Shown here in pieces: positions 1 through 8,076 of a stretch of 21,067 bases of DNA (the stretch's first letter is position 1; every line of letters begins with the position of its first letter). The notes below the pieces were generated by a model. The model was not told where the DNA came from, did no database searches, and was given only the letters and a program-made list of their open reading frames with translations. A program made the translations under genes and the position numbers. The stretch is from JAUVXJ01 sp034430275 (GTDB lineage: Bacteria > Chloroflexota > Anaerolineae > UBA7937 > B3-Chlor): the NCBI GenBank assembly GCA_034430275.1, contig DAOUEW010000228.1:1-21067 (forward strand). The letters run 5' to 3'.

Positions 1-754
1 GTTTGGCGTGCCTGTCGTGGATGGAGACTACGCTGGGGGTAGAGCGATACCCGAGGTCCCCCAGGCGCTGCCGGAGCTCGCAGGCACTCCGGTCTGTCCC
101 ATGTCCTTCGTCACCCGGTGGGGCGACGTCCTGATCCTCAAGGAGACAATCAGCTCGGCGATGGCCGATCGTATCGGCCGTATGGTAGCTGTAGCCTCCT
201 ACGGGGCCACAGGGTTCTCCTGGTATCTGATGCAAGCCAAGCAGGTGAAGGAGGTCGTGGCCCTGGAGACGCTGAGCAAGGCGCTCCGCGTCGGTCGGGC
301 CATCAGAGAGGCGCGCGAGAAGGGCAAGGACCCGGTCGCCGAGGCCACCAGAGCCGTTGACGGGTGGGTGCTCTTCGAAGGCCAGATCACAGCCACCGAG
401 ATCGCCGACGAAGAGTCGTTCGCCTTCGGCATGGGAACTCACAGACTGAAAGGCTCGGGCAACTACGAAGGCCACACCTTCAGCATTTGGTACAAGAACG
501 AGTACCACGTAAGCTGGCTCGACGACGAGCCTTTCGTGACCAGTCCAGACTCCATGATCATCGTGGACCGGGAGACCGGAGAGCCAGCGATCAGCTACGA
601 TTTCTCTGTGGGAGACGAAGTGGCCGTCATCGGGCGCGCCGCGCACGAGGGACACCGCACGGAGAAAGGCATCCAGGCCCTGGGCCCCCGGCACTTCGGG
701 TTCGACATAGACTACGTTCCCATCGAGCAAAGAGTGAAGGAATCCGGCCTCTAG
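1..754 (+). CDS. DUF917 / S-methyl-thiohydantoin desulfurase-like protein, copy 1 (5' truncated)
   Basis: The reading frame is open to the left edge (codons begin at base 2), so the N-terminal part is outside the window. What remains is the C-terminal two thirds of a DUF917 protein, matching the neighbouring copy 2 from its PVVDGDYAGGRAIPEVPQ segment to the end. Family marks seen here are the VDGDYAGGRA turn, the MADRIGR helix, the VGRAIREAR helix, and the C-terminal signature GPRHFGFDIDYVPIE. By eye about 60% of residues are the same as in copy 2, so the two are a tandem duplication. Pfam now names the family after S-methyl-thiohydantoin desulfurase, which suggests chemistry on five-membered cyclic amides; the substrate here is unknown. 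The GTG at base 8 is internal, not the true start. The next gene follows after about 65 bases on the same strand. Confidence 0.88.
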   Translation, partial: FGVPVVDGDYAGGRAIPEVPQALPELAGTPVCPMSFVTRWGDVLILKETISSAMADRIGRMVAVASYGATGFSWYLMQAKQVKEVVALETLSKALRVGRAIREAREKGKDPVAEATRAVDGWVLFEGQITATEIADEESFAFGMGTHRLKGSGNYEGHTFSIWYKNEYHVSWLDDEPFVTSPDSMIIVDRETGEPAISYDFSVGDEVAVIGRAAHEGHRTEKGIQALGPRHFGFDIDYVPIEQRVKESGL

Positions 755-819
755 ACTATTGAACGCATGATACCACGGCTGGCCCTCGGGTCAGGATGGT
801 TCTGGAAAGGGTTTCGACC

Positions 820-1968
820 ATGGAGAACACGAAGTTGCAGAGTCGCCAGGACTGTGAGGATTTCTTGCGGGGCCTGTGTTTCACGGGCGCGGGCGGTGGC
901 GGAAGCCCGGAGCGAGGCCGGGGACTGCTCCTCGAGCAGTTGGAGCGCGGCCGCCAGATCCAGTGGGTGAGCCCGGATACTCTTCCCGACGAGGCGTGGA
1001 CGGTAACGGTGGCCGGCATGGGAGGCCGGGCCGGGCCCACCGACGCCAAGGAGTTGGCTGCCCTCGGCTGTACCGGCGAGAAGTACGATGCGTTGGGCCG
1101 CATGGTGGCCGCTGTGCAAGCCCTGGAGGAGAGCGCGGGGGTCCGCGTCGAAGGCATTGTGCCCGTGGAGATAGGGGCCAGCAACGTGCCAGCGCCCATC
1201 GCCGCTGCTCTGGAGCTGGGAGTGCCGGTGGTGGACGGAGACTACGCTGGGGGGAGAGCGATCCCCGAGGTGCCACAGACCATCCCGGAGGTGCTGGGCA
1301 CGTCCGTCTGCCCTATGTCCTTTGTGACTCGCTGGGGCGACGTGGTGGTCCTGGAAGAGACGGTGAGTACAGCCATGGCGGATCGTATCGGACGTAAGAT
1401 CATCGGTGCGGTCTACGGAGGCGTGGGGGTCGCCTGCTATCTGCTGCAGGTTAAGCAAGCCAGCAAGTTGATGGCCGCGGGCACGCTCACACAAGCCCTG
1501 GGGGTGGGCCGAGCCATCCGGGAAGCTCGCGAGAGCGGCGCGGACCCCGTTGCAGCGGCCATCGGCAGAACCGGCGGCCAGTTGCTGTTCGTGGGTGAAG
1601 TGACGCGTTCGGAGGTCTCGGACGAAGACTCCTTCGCCTTCGGTCTTGGCAATCACGAGCTGCGCGGCCTGGCCGACTTCGCGGATCACAGCTTCAAGAT
1701 CTGGTATAAGAACGAATATCACGCGAGCTGGATCGACGGCACGCCTTTCGTCACCAGCCCGGACTCGCTGATTATGATACACCTGTCCGACGGCGAGCCC
1801 GCGATCAGCTACGATTTCCACGTGGGTGACCAGGTAGCCGTCGTCGGGCGCAAGGCCCACGATGCACACCGCACCCGTAGGGGAATCGAACTGCTGGGTC
1901 CCAGGCACTTCGGATTCGACTTCGACTACGTGCCCATGGAGGACAGAACCAGGGGATTCAGCCTCTGA
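820..1968 (+). CDS. DUF917 / S-methyl-thiohydantoin desulfurase-like protein, copy 2
   Basis: A full-length (382 aa) DUF917 protein. The N-terminus carries the glycine-rich loop TGAGGGGSPERG (about residues 18-29), the middle has VVDGDYAGGRAIPEVPQ, and the C-terminus has GPRHFGFDFDYVPME. These are the landmarks shared by all four copies in the window. I chose ATG at 820 because GGAAAGG (804-810) sits 9 bases upstream; an in-frame ATG at 796 would add eight residues but lacks a good ribosome site. It is predicted soluble, with no signal peptide or membrane segment. Family knowledge points to a cytoplasmic enzyme often encoded beside HyuA-type hydantoinases; the reaction in this organism is inferred, not shown. 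It lies 13 bases upstream of copy 3, so the two are surely co-transcribed. Confidence 0.9.
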   Translation: MENTKLQSRQDCEDFLRGLCFTGAGGGGSPERGRGLLLEQLERGRQIQWVSPDTLPDEAWTVTVAGMGGRAGPTDAKELAALGCTGEKYDALGRMVAAVQALEESAGVRVEGIVPVEIGASNVPAPIAAALELGVPVVDGDYAGGRAIPEVPQTIPEVLGTSVCPMSFVTRWGDVVVLEETVSTAMADRIGRKIIGAVYGGVGVACYLLQVKQASKLMAAGTLTQALGVGRAIREARESGADPVAAAIGRTGGQLLFVGEVTRSEVSDEDSFAFGLGNHELRGLADFADHSFKIWYKNEYHASWIDGTPFVTSPDSLIMIHLSDGEPAISYDFHVGDQVAVVGRKAHDAHRTRRGIELLGPRHFGFDFDYVPMEDRTRGFSL

Positions 1969-1981
1969 AGGGGGAAGGTAC

Positions 1982-3079
1982 ATGACGCGGACTATCGGAG
2001 AGCAAGAGATCAGAGACATCATCACCGGGGCGGCGTTTATGGGAGCAGGAGGAGGAGGCTCCCCCAGAGACGGCCTCAAGCTTCTGCGCGAGTTGGTGGC
2101 TCTCGAAAAGACCGAGATCACCTTGCTCGACCCTGGAGAAATGGGGAGTGGCGAGTGGGCCGTGATGGTGGCCGAGATCGGTGCTCCCAGAGTCTTCTCG
2201 AAGGTGGAATCCTTCCCCGAAACGGTCACCGCCTTCGAGGTGATGCGAGACGTGGCAGCCGAATCCGGCAAGCATATCAAGTATCTAATGGCCGGGGAGT
2301 TGGGAGGTTTCAACACCATGGTCTCCCTCTATGTGGCAGCTCTCCAGGGCATACCGTTTGTAGACGCGGATGGAAACGGGCGGGCTGTCCCTCAGATGGG
2401 AGCTGACCTCTACGCGGCAGCGGAGGTCCCGCACTCGCCCATCGTTATGGCCAGCAGCAATGGAGACTCGGTGATCATCAACCTGCACGATCCTCACGAT
2501 CACCATTCCGCAGAAAGCATTGCCCGCCACATCTGCACGGCCTACGGACAACTGGCCGCCTTCTGCACCTTCGTCGTCGACCGAGAGACGATCGTGGAGA
2601 GGCTGGCACCGGGCACCATGACGTTGTGCACCAGCATCGGACAGGCCTTCCGCGAAGCCTCCGGCCCCGAAACACTCGCCGCTGCTCTGCAAGACGTGGC
2701 TGGTGCGCGAGAGCTATTCGCAGGTACCATCTCCGATGTGGAACTGAAGAGCGAAGGGGGCTTCGATTTCGGGATCACCCACGTCCAGGGGACCGGGGCC
2801 TACGCCGGGAAGTCCATCAGCCTCGGCTTCCAGAACGAGAATATGCTCATGCGGGACGACTCTGGGAAGGTCGTCGCTACGGTCCCTGATGTGATCACAC
2901 TGGTTGACACAGCAGCACTCCAGCCCCTCACCAATGCGGACACCAAGCGCGGACAGAGCGTAACCGTCTTCGGAGCGACCGCGACGCAGAACTGGTTCAG
3001 GAACCCAAAGGGCGTCAGCAACTGGAAGCCCATTCTCACCAGGTTCGGACACGAGGGAGATTACGTCCCCGTCCACTGA
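1982..3079 (+). CDS. DUF917 / S-methyl-thiohydantoin desulfurase-like protein, copy 3
   Basis: A 365-aa DUF917 protein, more divergent from copies 1 and 2 than those are from each other. It keeps the N-terminal loop MGAGGGGSPRDG, the MAGELGGFNT segment, the FVDADGNGRAVPQ turn and the closing GDYVP, but the usual C-terminal RHFGFD is changed to TRFGHEG. A His-rich patch, DPHDHHS, lies in the middle of the protein. The start is ATG 1982, with a purine-rich ribosome site (AGGGGGAAGG, 1969-1978) between it and the stop of copy 2. A longer in-frame reading from 1862 is possible but overlaps copy 2 deeply and has no supporting signal. Divergence from the neighbours suggests a different substrate or a partner-subunit role; that is inference. 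Confidence 0.9.
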   Translation: MTRTIGEQEIRDIITGAAFMGAGGGGSPRDGLKLLRELVALEKTEITLLDPGEMGSGEWAVMVAEIGAPRVFSKVESFPETVTAFEVMRDVAAESGKHIKYLMAGELGGFNTMVSLYVAALQGIPFVDADGNGRAVPQMGADLYAAAEVPHSPIVMASSNGDSVIINLHDPHDHHSAESIARHICTAYGQLAAFCTFVVDRETIVERLAPGTMTLCTSIGQAFREASGPETLAAALQDVAGARELFAGTISDVELKSEGGFDFGITHVQGTGAYAGKSISLGFQNENMLMRDDSGKVVATVPDVITLVDTAALQPLTNADTKRGQSVTVFGATATQNWFRNPKGVSNWKPILTRFGHEGDYVPVH

Positions 3080-3119
3080 GTCCTAACGGCAGTAAGAGTT
3101 TTCTGTATGGAGGGCCACT

Positions 3120-4214
3120 ATGGCGGATTCCTTTGATCTGGAGAAACTGATCACCGATGTTTTCGCTCCTCAACCAGGAGAGAAGGTGCTGGTCGTGACC
3201 GATTTGCCTCACGGCGAGTTGAAGGATCATGAGGCATGGCAAGAGCGTCGTCAGATGGCCGAGGAATGGCGCTCCGCGTTCGAGCGTTTGGGTGTCGAGC
3301 AGGGCTTCAGCGTGTACCCCATGCTCACCTACCGAGCGACGGGCGGCAACAACGCCGATCTGCCGGAAGCCGGAGAACTGGAGGGCAAGGCCGTTCAGCT
3401 CGACGACGTTTTCTCTGAGGTCAACGTTGTGGTCGCGCTGACTGAATACTCGGCGTCTGCACCGCTGATCAAGTACAGCCTTAAGTACCCCCGTATGCGG
3501 GCGGCCAGCATGCCCAAGGTCAAGAGAAGCATGCAGAGCACGGCCCTGGCCGCTGACTATAGCGAGGTAGCGCGCAAGAGCCACATCCTGGCCGAGAAGC
3601 TCGACCGTAGTGACGGGGCGCGGGTGGCCTTCTCCACCGGGCACCGGCTCTACCTGGACCTGCGTAATCGGAAGGCAGAGGCCGATGATGGGCAATTGCA
3701 CGTAGACAAGCAAGGAATGCGCCTCATCAATCTGCCCAGCGGTGAGGCTTGCATCGCGCCCTACGAAGGTGAGTTGGAGGGCCAGCCTAGCAAGACAGAG
3801 GGCACGATCCCTGCCGACTACGATGCTGAGTTGGTCTTGTACAAAGTGGCCGGAAACAACATCGTCGAGGTCATCGGCGACGGCCCCAAGGCCCGGGAGA
3901 TGCGAGAGTACTTCGCAGTGGATGCAGCCCGTCGCAACATCGCCGAGCTGGGACTGGGCTGCAACGACAAAGCGATCATCTGCGGAACCGTCCTGGAGGA
4001 CGAGAAGGTGATGGGCATGCACTGGGCCTATGGTCGAAGCGACCACATCGGGGGCATCACCGGCGTGGCCGAGTTCAGCGATCCCGCCCACGTCGTCCAC
4101 CAAGACACCGTCTACGCAAAGGGTGGCCCGGTGGAGGTCACGAGTCTGATCTTGGAGTACGAGGACGGGTCCACGGAGGAAATAATCAAAGAAGCCGAGT
4201 ATACTATCTTCTAG
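3120..4214 (+). CDS. M29 aminopeptidase-like metalloenzyme (AmpS/AmpT type)
   Basis: A 364-aa protein resembling the M29 (thermophilic metalloprotease, COG2309) family. The expected metal-binding landmarks appear in order: LPSGE (205-209), NIAELGLG (273-280), EDEK (293-296) shortly before HWAYGRSDHIGG with His301, and HVVHQD (324-329) with His327 and Asp329. The loop before His301 is one residue shorter than I expect for a typical aminopeptidase. M29 members are two-metal aminopeptidases, but the same fold includes NicX-type 2,5-dihydroxypyridine ring-cleaving dioxygenases, so a non-peptide substrate is possible. The PSGE glutamate favours the peptidase branch. The start ATG 3120 follows GGAGGG (3109-3114) with a five-base spacer. 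It sits 40 bases after DUF917 copy 3, so it probably acts in the same pathway, for example releasing an amino acid from an opened product. Confidence 0.8.
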   Translation: MADSFDLEKLITDVFAPQPGEKVLVVTDLPHGELKDHEAWQERRQMAEEWRSAFERLGVEQGFSVYPMLTYRATGGNNADLPEAGELEGKAVQLDDVFSEVNVVVALTEYSASAPLIKYSLKYPRMRAASMPKVKRSMQSTALAADYSEVARKSHILAEKLDRSDGARVAFSTGHRLYLDLRNRKAEADDGQLHVDKQGMRLINLPSGEACIAPYEGELEGQPSKTEGTIPADYDAELVLYKVAGNNIVEVIGDGPKAREMREYFAVDAARRNIAELGLGCNDKAIICGTVLEDEKVMGMHWAYGRSDHIGGITGVAEFSDPAHVVHQDTVYAKGGPVEVTSLILEYEDGSTEEIIKEAEYTIF

Positions 4215-4325
4215 GGCATCGAGTGTGCAGATCAGCAGGACGGCCAGCGGCTCGGAACCTCTGGTAATCGGTGCGCATACTTCGTTATCGAAATCAAGGG
4301 CTCACCTCGAGCCAAGGAGGACAGA

Positions 4326-4520
4326 ATGCCTGGTTTGCCTTCCATAGGCGTACCTGAACTGATTCTTATCTTGGTGATTGTGCTCATCGTCTTCGGGGCT
4401 GGAAAGGTGCCCGACATCGCCAGGGGTCTGGGTCAGGTCGTCGGCGAGTTCCGGCGCGCCAGCCAGGGACTCGACCTGGACAAGGAGTTGGCGGCGGAGG
4501 AAGACAAGAAAGAGAGTTAG
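4326..4520 (+). CDS. tatA: Sec-independent (Tat) protein translocase TatA/TatE
   Basis: A 64-aa protein with the classic TatA layout: a short periplasmic N-end (PSIGVPEL), one membrane helix (about residues 10-24), the FGAGKVPDIARGLG hinge, an amphipathic helix with FRRASQG, and a charged C-tail. TatA oligomers form the pore that moves folded proteins carrying twin-arginine signals. An excellent ribosome site AAGGAGG (4314-4320) precedes ATG 4326. It follows the M29 gene after about 110 bases without tatB or tatC. The solute-binding protein encoded at 13349-15088 has a twin-arginine signal and is an obvious nearby client, but a general housekeeping role is equally likely. Confidence 0.93.
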   Translation: MPGLPSIGVPELILILVIVLIVFGAGKVPDIARGLGQVVGEFRRASQGLDLDKELAAEEDKKES

Positions 4521-4539
4521 GCCATCCGGCCCGACTCTC
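4512..4539 (-). terminator. Intrinsic terminator hairpin closing the - strand operon
   Basis: GAGAGT (4512-4517) pairs with ACTCTC (4534-4539). Above a wobble and one mismatch there is a second stem, GGCC/GGCC, with loop ATCC. On the - strand the hairpin is followed by the T-rich tract TCTTTCTTGTCTTCC, so it fits a terminator about 50 bases past the racemase stop. On the + strand no T-run follows, although the same hairpin overlaps the tatA stop codon and may protect its mRNA end. Confidence 0.6.
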
Positions 4540-4588
4540 GATGATCACACGCGGGCGTTGTGCCTCCCCAAAGCAGCGAGGCTCGGCG

Positions 4589-5323
4589 CTACAGTGGCGC
4601 GTAGCCCACCATCTCCTTCGCCGGGGGCTGCGGATACGTCAGCTTGCTGTGCGCGAGACCGGACTCCACCAGGGCCTCAGCCACCTTCAAAGCGGTGGCG
4701 GCTGGGTCGATGACCGGTACCTCATATCCTGCCTGCGATAGGCCGAGCTTGACCTGCTCGGCCAGACCGGCCAAACCCGTGCAACCCAACACGATGACGT
4801 GGGCGCCATCCTCTCTGACGGCCGCCACGGCCTTCTCCACCATACGCCCGACGAACTGCTCGCGCCCCTTTTCCAGATCCAGGACCGGCAGGTCCACCGA
4901 TCTGGCGGAGGCCAGCTTCCAGCCAACACCATATTTCTGAGCGTGGAACTCCAGCTCGGGGATCAGGCGCTCCAGGACCGTCACCACTGAGAACTTGTGG
5001 CCGAGCATCGATGCCAGATGCATGGATGCCTCGCATGGTCCCACGACCGGGATGGAGACCACCTCACGTGAGGCGTCCAGGCCGGGGTCGCCGAAGCAGT
5101 TGATGATCACCGCATCCATGCCTTCCGCTTCAGCCTCGTACACCCGATGGATGACCTCTGGGATAGCCAGAGCCTCATCGTATGCCGACTCAACCGATGC
5201 AGGTCCGCGTTTCAGGAAGACGTTGCTGATCTCCGTATCGCGCCTGGCGACGCGCTCGAACTCCTCGATGATCATGGGACCGAAGCTCTCCGTGATGATC
5301 GGTGTCACCGCCCTGATCTTCAT
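4589..5323 (-). CDS. Asp/Glu/hydantoin racemase family protein
   Basis: A 244-aa protein of the Asp/Glu/hydantoin racemase superfamily (COG4126-like). Both catalytic cysteines expected for cofactor-independent racemases are present: Cys76 in IINCFGDPG and Cys181 in VLGCTGLAG, flanked by a PVVGPCEASMH segment. The length matches hydantoin racemases (about 240 aa) rather than glutamate racemases. Such enzymes interconvert D and L 5-substituted hydantoins, or related alpha-carbon centres, so that a stereospecific ring-opening enzyme can use both forms. It is the last gene of the - strand run, 45 bases after a DUF917 gene and two genes after a HyuA-type protein. That context supports the hydantoin reading over cell-wall racemisation. 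The exact substrate is inferred. Confidence 0.85.
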   Translation of the reverse strand: MKIRAVTPIITESFGPMIIEEFERVARRDTEISNVFLKRGPASVESAYDEALAIPEVIHRVYEAEAEGMDAVIINCFGDPGLDASREVVSIPVVGPCEASMHLASMLGHKFSVVTVLERLIPELEFHAQKYGVGWKLASARSVDLPVLDLEKGREQFVGRMVEKAVAAVREDGAHVIVLGCTGLAGLAEQVKLGLSQAGYEVPVIDPAATALKVAEALVESGLAHSKLTYPQPPAKEMVGYAPL

Positions 5324-5368
5324 CCTCTTCCTCCCCCACTTCCGCCCAAGAACGACCCCGGCGGAGAG

Positions 5369-6451
5369 CTACGACCCATATCTCTCCTCTACCGGCACCC
5401 AGTCTACGTCATAGCCGAAGTATCGCGGACCCACCAACTCCAGCCCCTCCGGTGTCCGCCATCTCTCGTTGCAGGGTATGCCCAGCACCGTGACTCGATA
5501 GCCGTAGCGCAGAGTCTCAGTGGTGATCGGCTCGCCAGTTTCCGTATCCAGGACCGTGATCAGGTCCGGCACCGAGACCAGTATCTCGCCATCCACCTTG
5601 GCCACCAGGTTCTCATTCTGGAAGTGCAATTCGAGGGTCTGCGAGGCGTAGTCATCGACGCCTTCCATAACCGCCTCGCCCCTGGCGAAGCCCTTCTCCG
5701 TACGACGTCTCACGTCCACGATCTTGCCTTTGAAGACCTCGAAGCCCCCCACGGCCTCTCTCACCGTCTCGACGATATTGGCCTTGGCTCTGCGAGCCTC
5801 CCTGATCGTGCGGCCGATACTCTCCACGAGAGTCATGGTATTAGGTACGGCCCACTCCTTTAGCTCCTTTCCCGTGGTTGCGTAACAAGCGATCATGGCC
5901 GCGCAGCCCATGTCTACGGTGATGCTTCTGGAGAAAGTCTCTGTCCAACGGTTATTGATCGTGTTCAGGATGGCACTGTTGCCTTTCTCGTCCCCAATGG
6001 CGAAGGGAGTGGACGAGATGCCATACAGAGTAGCCGTCACCATCTGTAGTTCGGGGAAGGCCCGTCCCATTCCATCGCAGTCCACCATGGGAATCCGCAG
6101 CCGCGCGGCCACGGTGAGGGGCGTGACGGAGTTCAACCCGCCCGCTTCAGCAGACATCGTGGCCGTGATCTCCCTGCCAAGATAGCTCTCCAGAGCGTGG
6201 AAGGCCTTGATGATCTCGTCACCCTTGGGAAGCTTCTCCAGCATCACCGTGGGCGCACCCATCATCGCGGTGGGCACGATCAGCGCGTCGTCGTCCACCT
6301 CATCCAGGGAGAGCAAAGTCACCGGACCGAACTCGCGTATGGCCGATATGCCCATCAGTTTGCCGATGTAGGGATCACCGCCGCCGCCAGTGCCCAGGAC
6401 GGCTGCTCCCAGGGCGATATCCTCGACGTTCTCAGTGTGTAGCAGTCTCAT
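5369..6451 (-). CDS. DUF917 / S-methyl-thiohydantoin desulfurase-like protein, copy 4
   Basis: A 360-aa DUF917 protein on the strand opposite to the other three copies. It shows the glycine loop LGTGGGGDPYIG (about 19-30), SAEAGGLNS, the MVDCDGMGRAFPELQ turn, the IGRTIREAR helix, and the C-terminal signature GPRYFGYDVDWVPVEE. It reads as the most typical member of the family in this window. ATG 6451 is preceded by AAAGGA with a nine-base spacer. It stands 30 bases after hyuA and 45 bases before the racemase, the arrangement commonly seen for DUF917 with a ~510-aa hydantoinase/oxoprolinase. I infer that it works with that HyuA on the same cyclic substrate. Confidence 0.92.
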   Translation of the reverse strand: MRLLHTENVEDIALGAAVLGTGGGGDPYIGKLMGISAIREFGPVTLLSLDEVDDDALIVPTAMMGAPTVMLEKLPKGDEIIKAFHALESYLGREITATMSAEAGGLNSVTPLTVAARLRIPMVDCDGMGRAFPELQMVTATLYGISSTPFAIGDEKGNSAILNTINNRWTETFSRSITVDMGCAAMIACYATTGKELKEWAVPNTMTLVESIGRTIREARRAKANIVETVREAVGGFEVFKGKIVDVRRRTEKGFARGEAVMEGVDDYASQTLELHFQNENLVAKVDGEILVSVPDLITVLDTETGEPITTETLRYGYRVTVLGIPCNERWRTPEGLELVGPRYFGYDVDWVPVEERYGS

Positions 6452-6481
6452 CTCAAGTCGTCCTTTCTGTCAACCGCTTCC

Positions 6482-8020
6482 TCAGAGGGCCAGGTCCCCG
6501 ACCGCCTTGACACGGATCTTCACCGCGTTGCTGGGAAGGTAGGCCAGCGGGACTTCCTCCACATCAACGATCACTATCGTCTCCTCCCTGGCACCGGCAG
6601 CTACGGCCTTGTCTGTGGCCTCCTGCCTGGCCTGGGCCAGGGCCTCGTCCCGGCCCAGCTCGGCCAGGGCGAAGACCCGGTCGGTTTCACCACCGACCTG
6701 AGCGATGGCGGCGCCAATGGCATTGGCCACCGGGAAGTGCTCAGGCTTGATCATCTCCGAGGTGCCTTTGACCTGCCTGGAGACCAGGATGGTACCGCCG
6801 CCGACCAGTATCAGCGGTACCGGCTCGGCACTGGTCTTCATCTTGTCCACGGCTACCTCCACCATAGACTGCATCTCATCCAGAGCCTGGTCCACGAATG
6901 AGGCACCCAGGTGCTTCACCGCACCGCGGTCGCCGATTTCCGCCAGCCCACCTGCCACGGCCAGGTCTGTGGTCGTCAGGACAGAACCGCCGAACACCAA
7001 GCCCTTGCTCGTCAACTCGTAGCCGACGCTCTGCGGCCCGATCTTGAGAGGATCCTCTGAGACCAGGCTGCCTCCGCCGAGTCCAAAGGAGTATACGTCT
7101 GGCATTCTGAAGTTGGTGCGAACGCCGCTGACCTCGACCGCGACAGACGCCTCACGAGGGAAGCCGCGCAGCAACATGCCCACGTCCGAGGTCGTGCCCC
7201 CCAGATCCACCACCATGGCATCCTGGGCCCCAGACAGGAAGGCTGCTCCTCTCATGCTGTTGGTGGGGCCGGAAGCGAAGGTCAGCACCGGATACTTCTC
7301 CGCGTAGTCAGCACCCATCAAGGTGCCATCGTTCTGGCTGAGATAGAAGGGTGCCTCTATCTCCATCTCCTTGAGGGCCTTCCTGAAGGACTGCACGATG
7401 TTCTGGGCCAACTCACCAAGGCAGGCGTTGAGGATCGCCGCGTTCTCACGCTCCAGCAGCCCCATCCGCCCAATCTCGTGGGACAGGCTGATGGACACAT
7501 CCCGGATCTCGCCCTGAAGTATCTCAGCGGCGCGCTCCTCGAACGAACCGTTTACGGGAGAGAAGACCGCCGAGATCGCGACCGCCCGAATGCCCTTCGA
7601 TTTGATATCCTTAGCCACGCCACGGACTTCCTTCTCATCCAGCGGCGAGATCTCTCTACCGTCGAACTCGTGTCCGCCGTGGACCAGGTACGTGTGGTTG
7701 CCCAAGGTCTCCCTTAAGTCGGCGGGCCAATCTACCATGGGTGGCAAGCACTCGGTGGCAGGAAGACCCAGCCTCACTGCGGCGGTCTCCATCAGCCTCT
7801 TTCTTTCCACCACCGCATTGGTGAAGTGGGTGGTGCCGATCATCACTGCCTTGACCTGCCCCGCCGGCACCTTTGTCTCCTGCAACACGGTCCTGATGGC
7901 CGCGGTGATACCGCCGGTGACGTCCGGCGTGGTCGGTGTCTTGTGCCAGCCGACGACCTTGTCCCCGTCCATCAATACTGCATCGGTGTTGGTGCCTCCT
8001 ACGTCAACCCCAATCCTCAT
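6482..8020 (-). CDS. hyuA: Hydantoinase/oxoprolinase HyuA-type ATP-dependent ring-opening subunit (short form)
   Basis: A 512-aa protein with a Hydantoinase/oxoprolinase N-terminal domain followed by the Hydantoinase_A domain. Phosphate-binding loops of the ASKHA fold are visible: MRIGVDVGGTNTDAV at the N-terminus and VVDLGGTTSDVGML (about 270-283), then FGLGGGSLV (312-320) and LVGGGTILV near the end. Related enzymes use ATP to hydrolyse N-methylhydantoin or 5-oxoproline, usually with a HyuB partner. This short form lacks the extra C-terminal domain of ~690-aa HyuA proteins, and no HyuB is encoded in the window. ATG 8020 follows GGAGGAG with a seven-base spacer. The next gene is DUF917 copy 4, which may take the place of HyuB; that is inference from recurring neighbourhood. 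Confidence 0.9.
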   Translation of the reverse strand: MRIGVDVGGTNTDAVLMDGDKVVGWHKTPTTPDVTGGITAAIRTVLQETKVPAGQVKAVMIGTTHFTNAVVERKRLMETAAVRLGLPATECLPPMVDWPADLRETLGNHTYLVHGGHEFDGREISPLDEKEVRGVAKDIKSKGIRAVAISAVFSPVNGSFEERAAEILQGEIRDVSISLSHEIGRMGLLERENAAILNACLGELAQNIVQSFRKALKEMEIEAPFYLSQNDGTLMGADYAEKYPVLTFASGPTNSMRGAAFLSGAQDAMVVDLGGTTSDVGMLLRGFPREASVAVEVSGVRTNFRMPDVYSFGLGGGSLVSEDPLKIGPQSVGYELTSKGLVFGGSVLTTTDLAVAGGLAEIGDRGAVKHLGASFVDQALDEMQSMVEVAVDKMKTSAEPVPLILVGGGTILVSRQVKGTSEMIKPEHFPVANAIGAAIAQVGGETDRVFALAELGRDEALAQARQEATDKAVAAGAREETIVIVDVEEVPLAYLPSNAVKIRVKAVGDLAL

Positions 8021-8076
8021 GACCCCTCTCCTCCGTGTAACGTTGTGTAGCCGGCCCGCAGTCCAGAGCCAGCCTC

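Noticed and set aside
1862..1981. Longer start for DUF917 copy 3
   Set aside because: It would overlap the end of copy 2 by over 100 bases, adds residues unlike the family, and ATG 1982 has a good ribosome site.
751..2319. Long - strand open frame of 522 codons opposite DUF917 copies 2 and 3
   Set aside because: It is a mirror of the GC-rich coding strand, with His/Arg-rich low-similarity content and no recognisable domain.
3036..4103. Long - strand open frame opposite the M29-like gene
   Set aside because: The + strand protein has clear metal-site motifs, while the opposite frame has none and only reflects codon bias.
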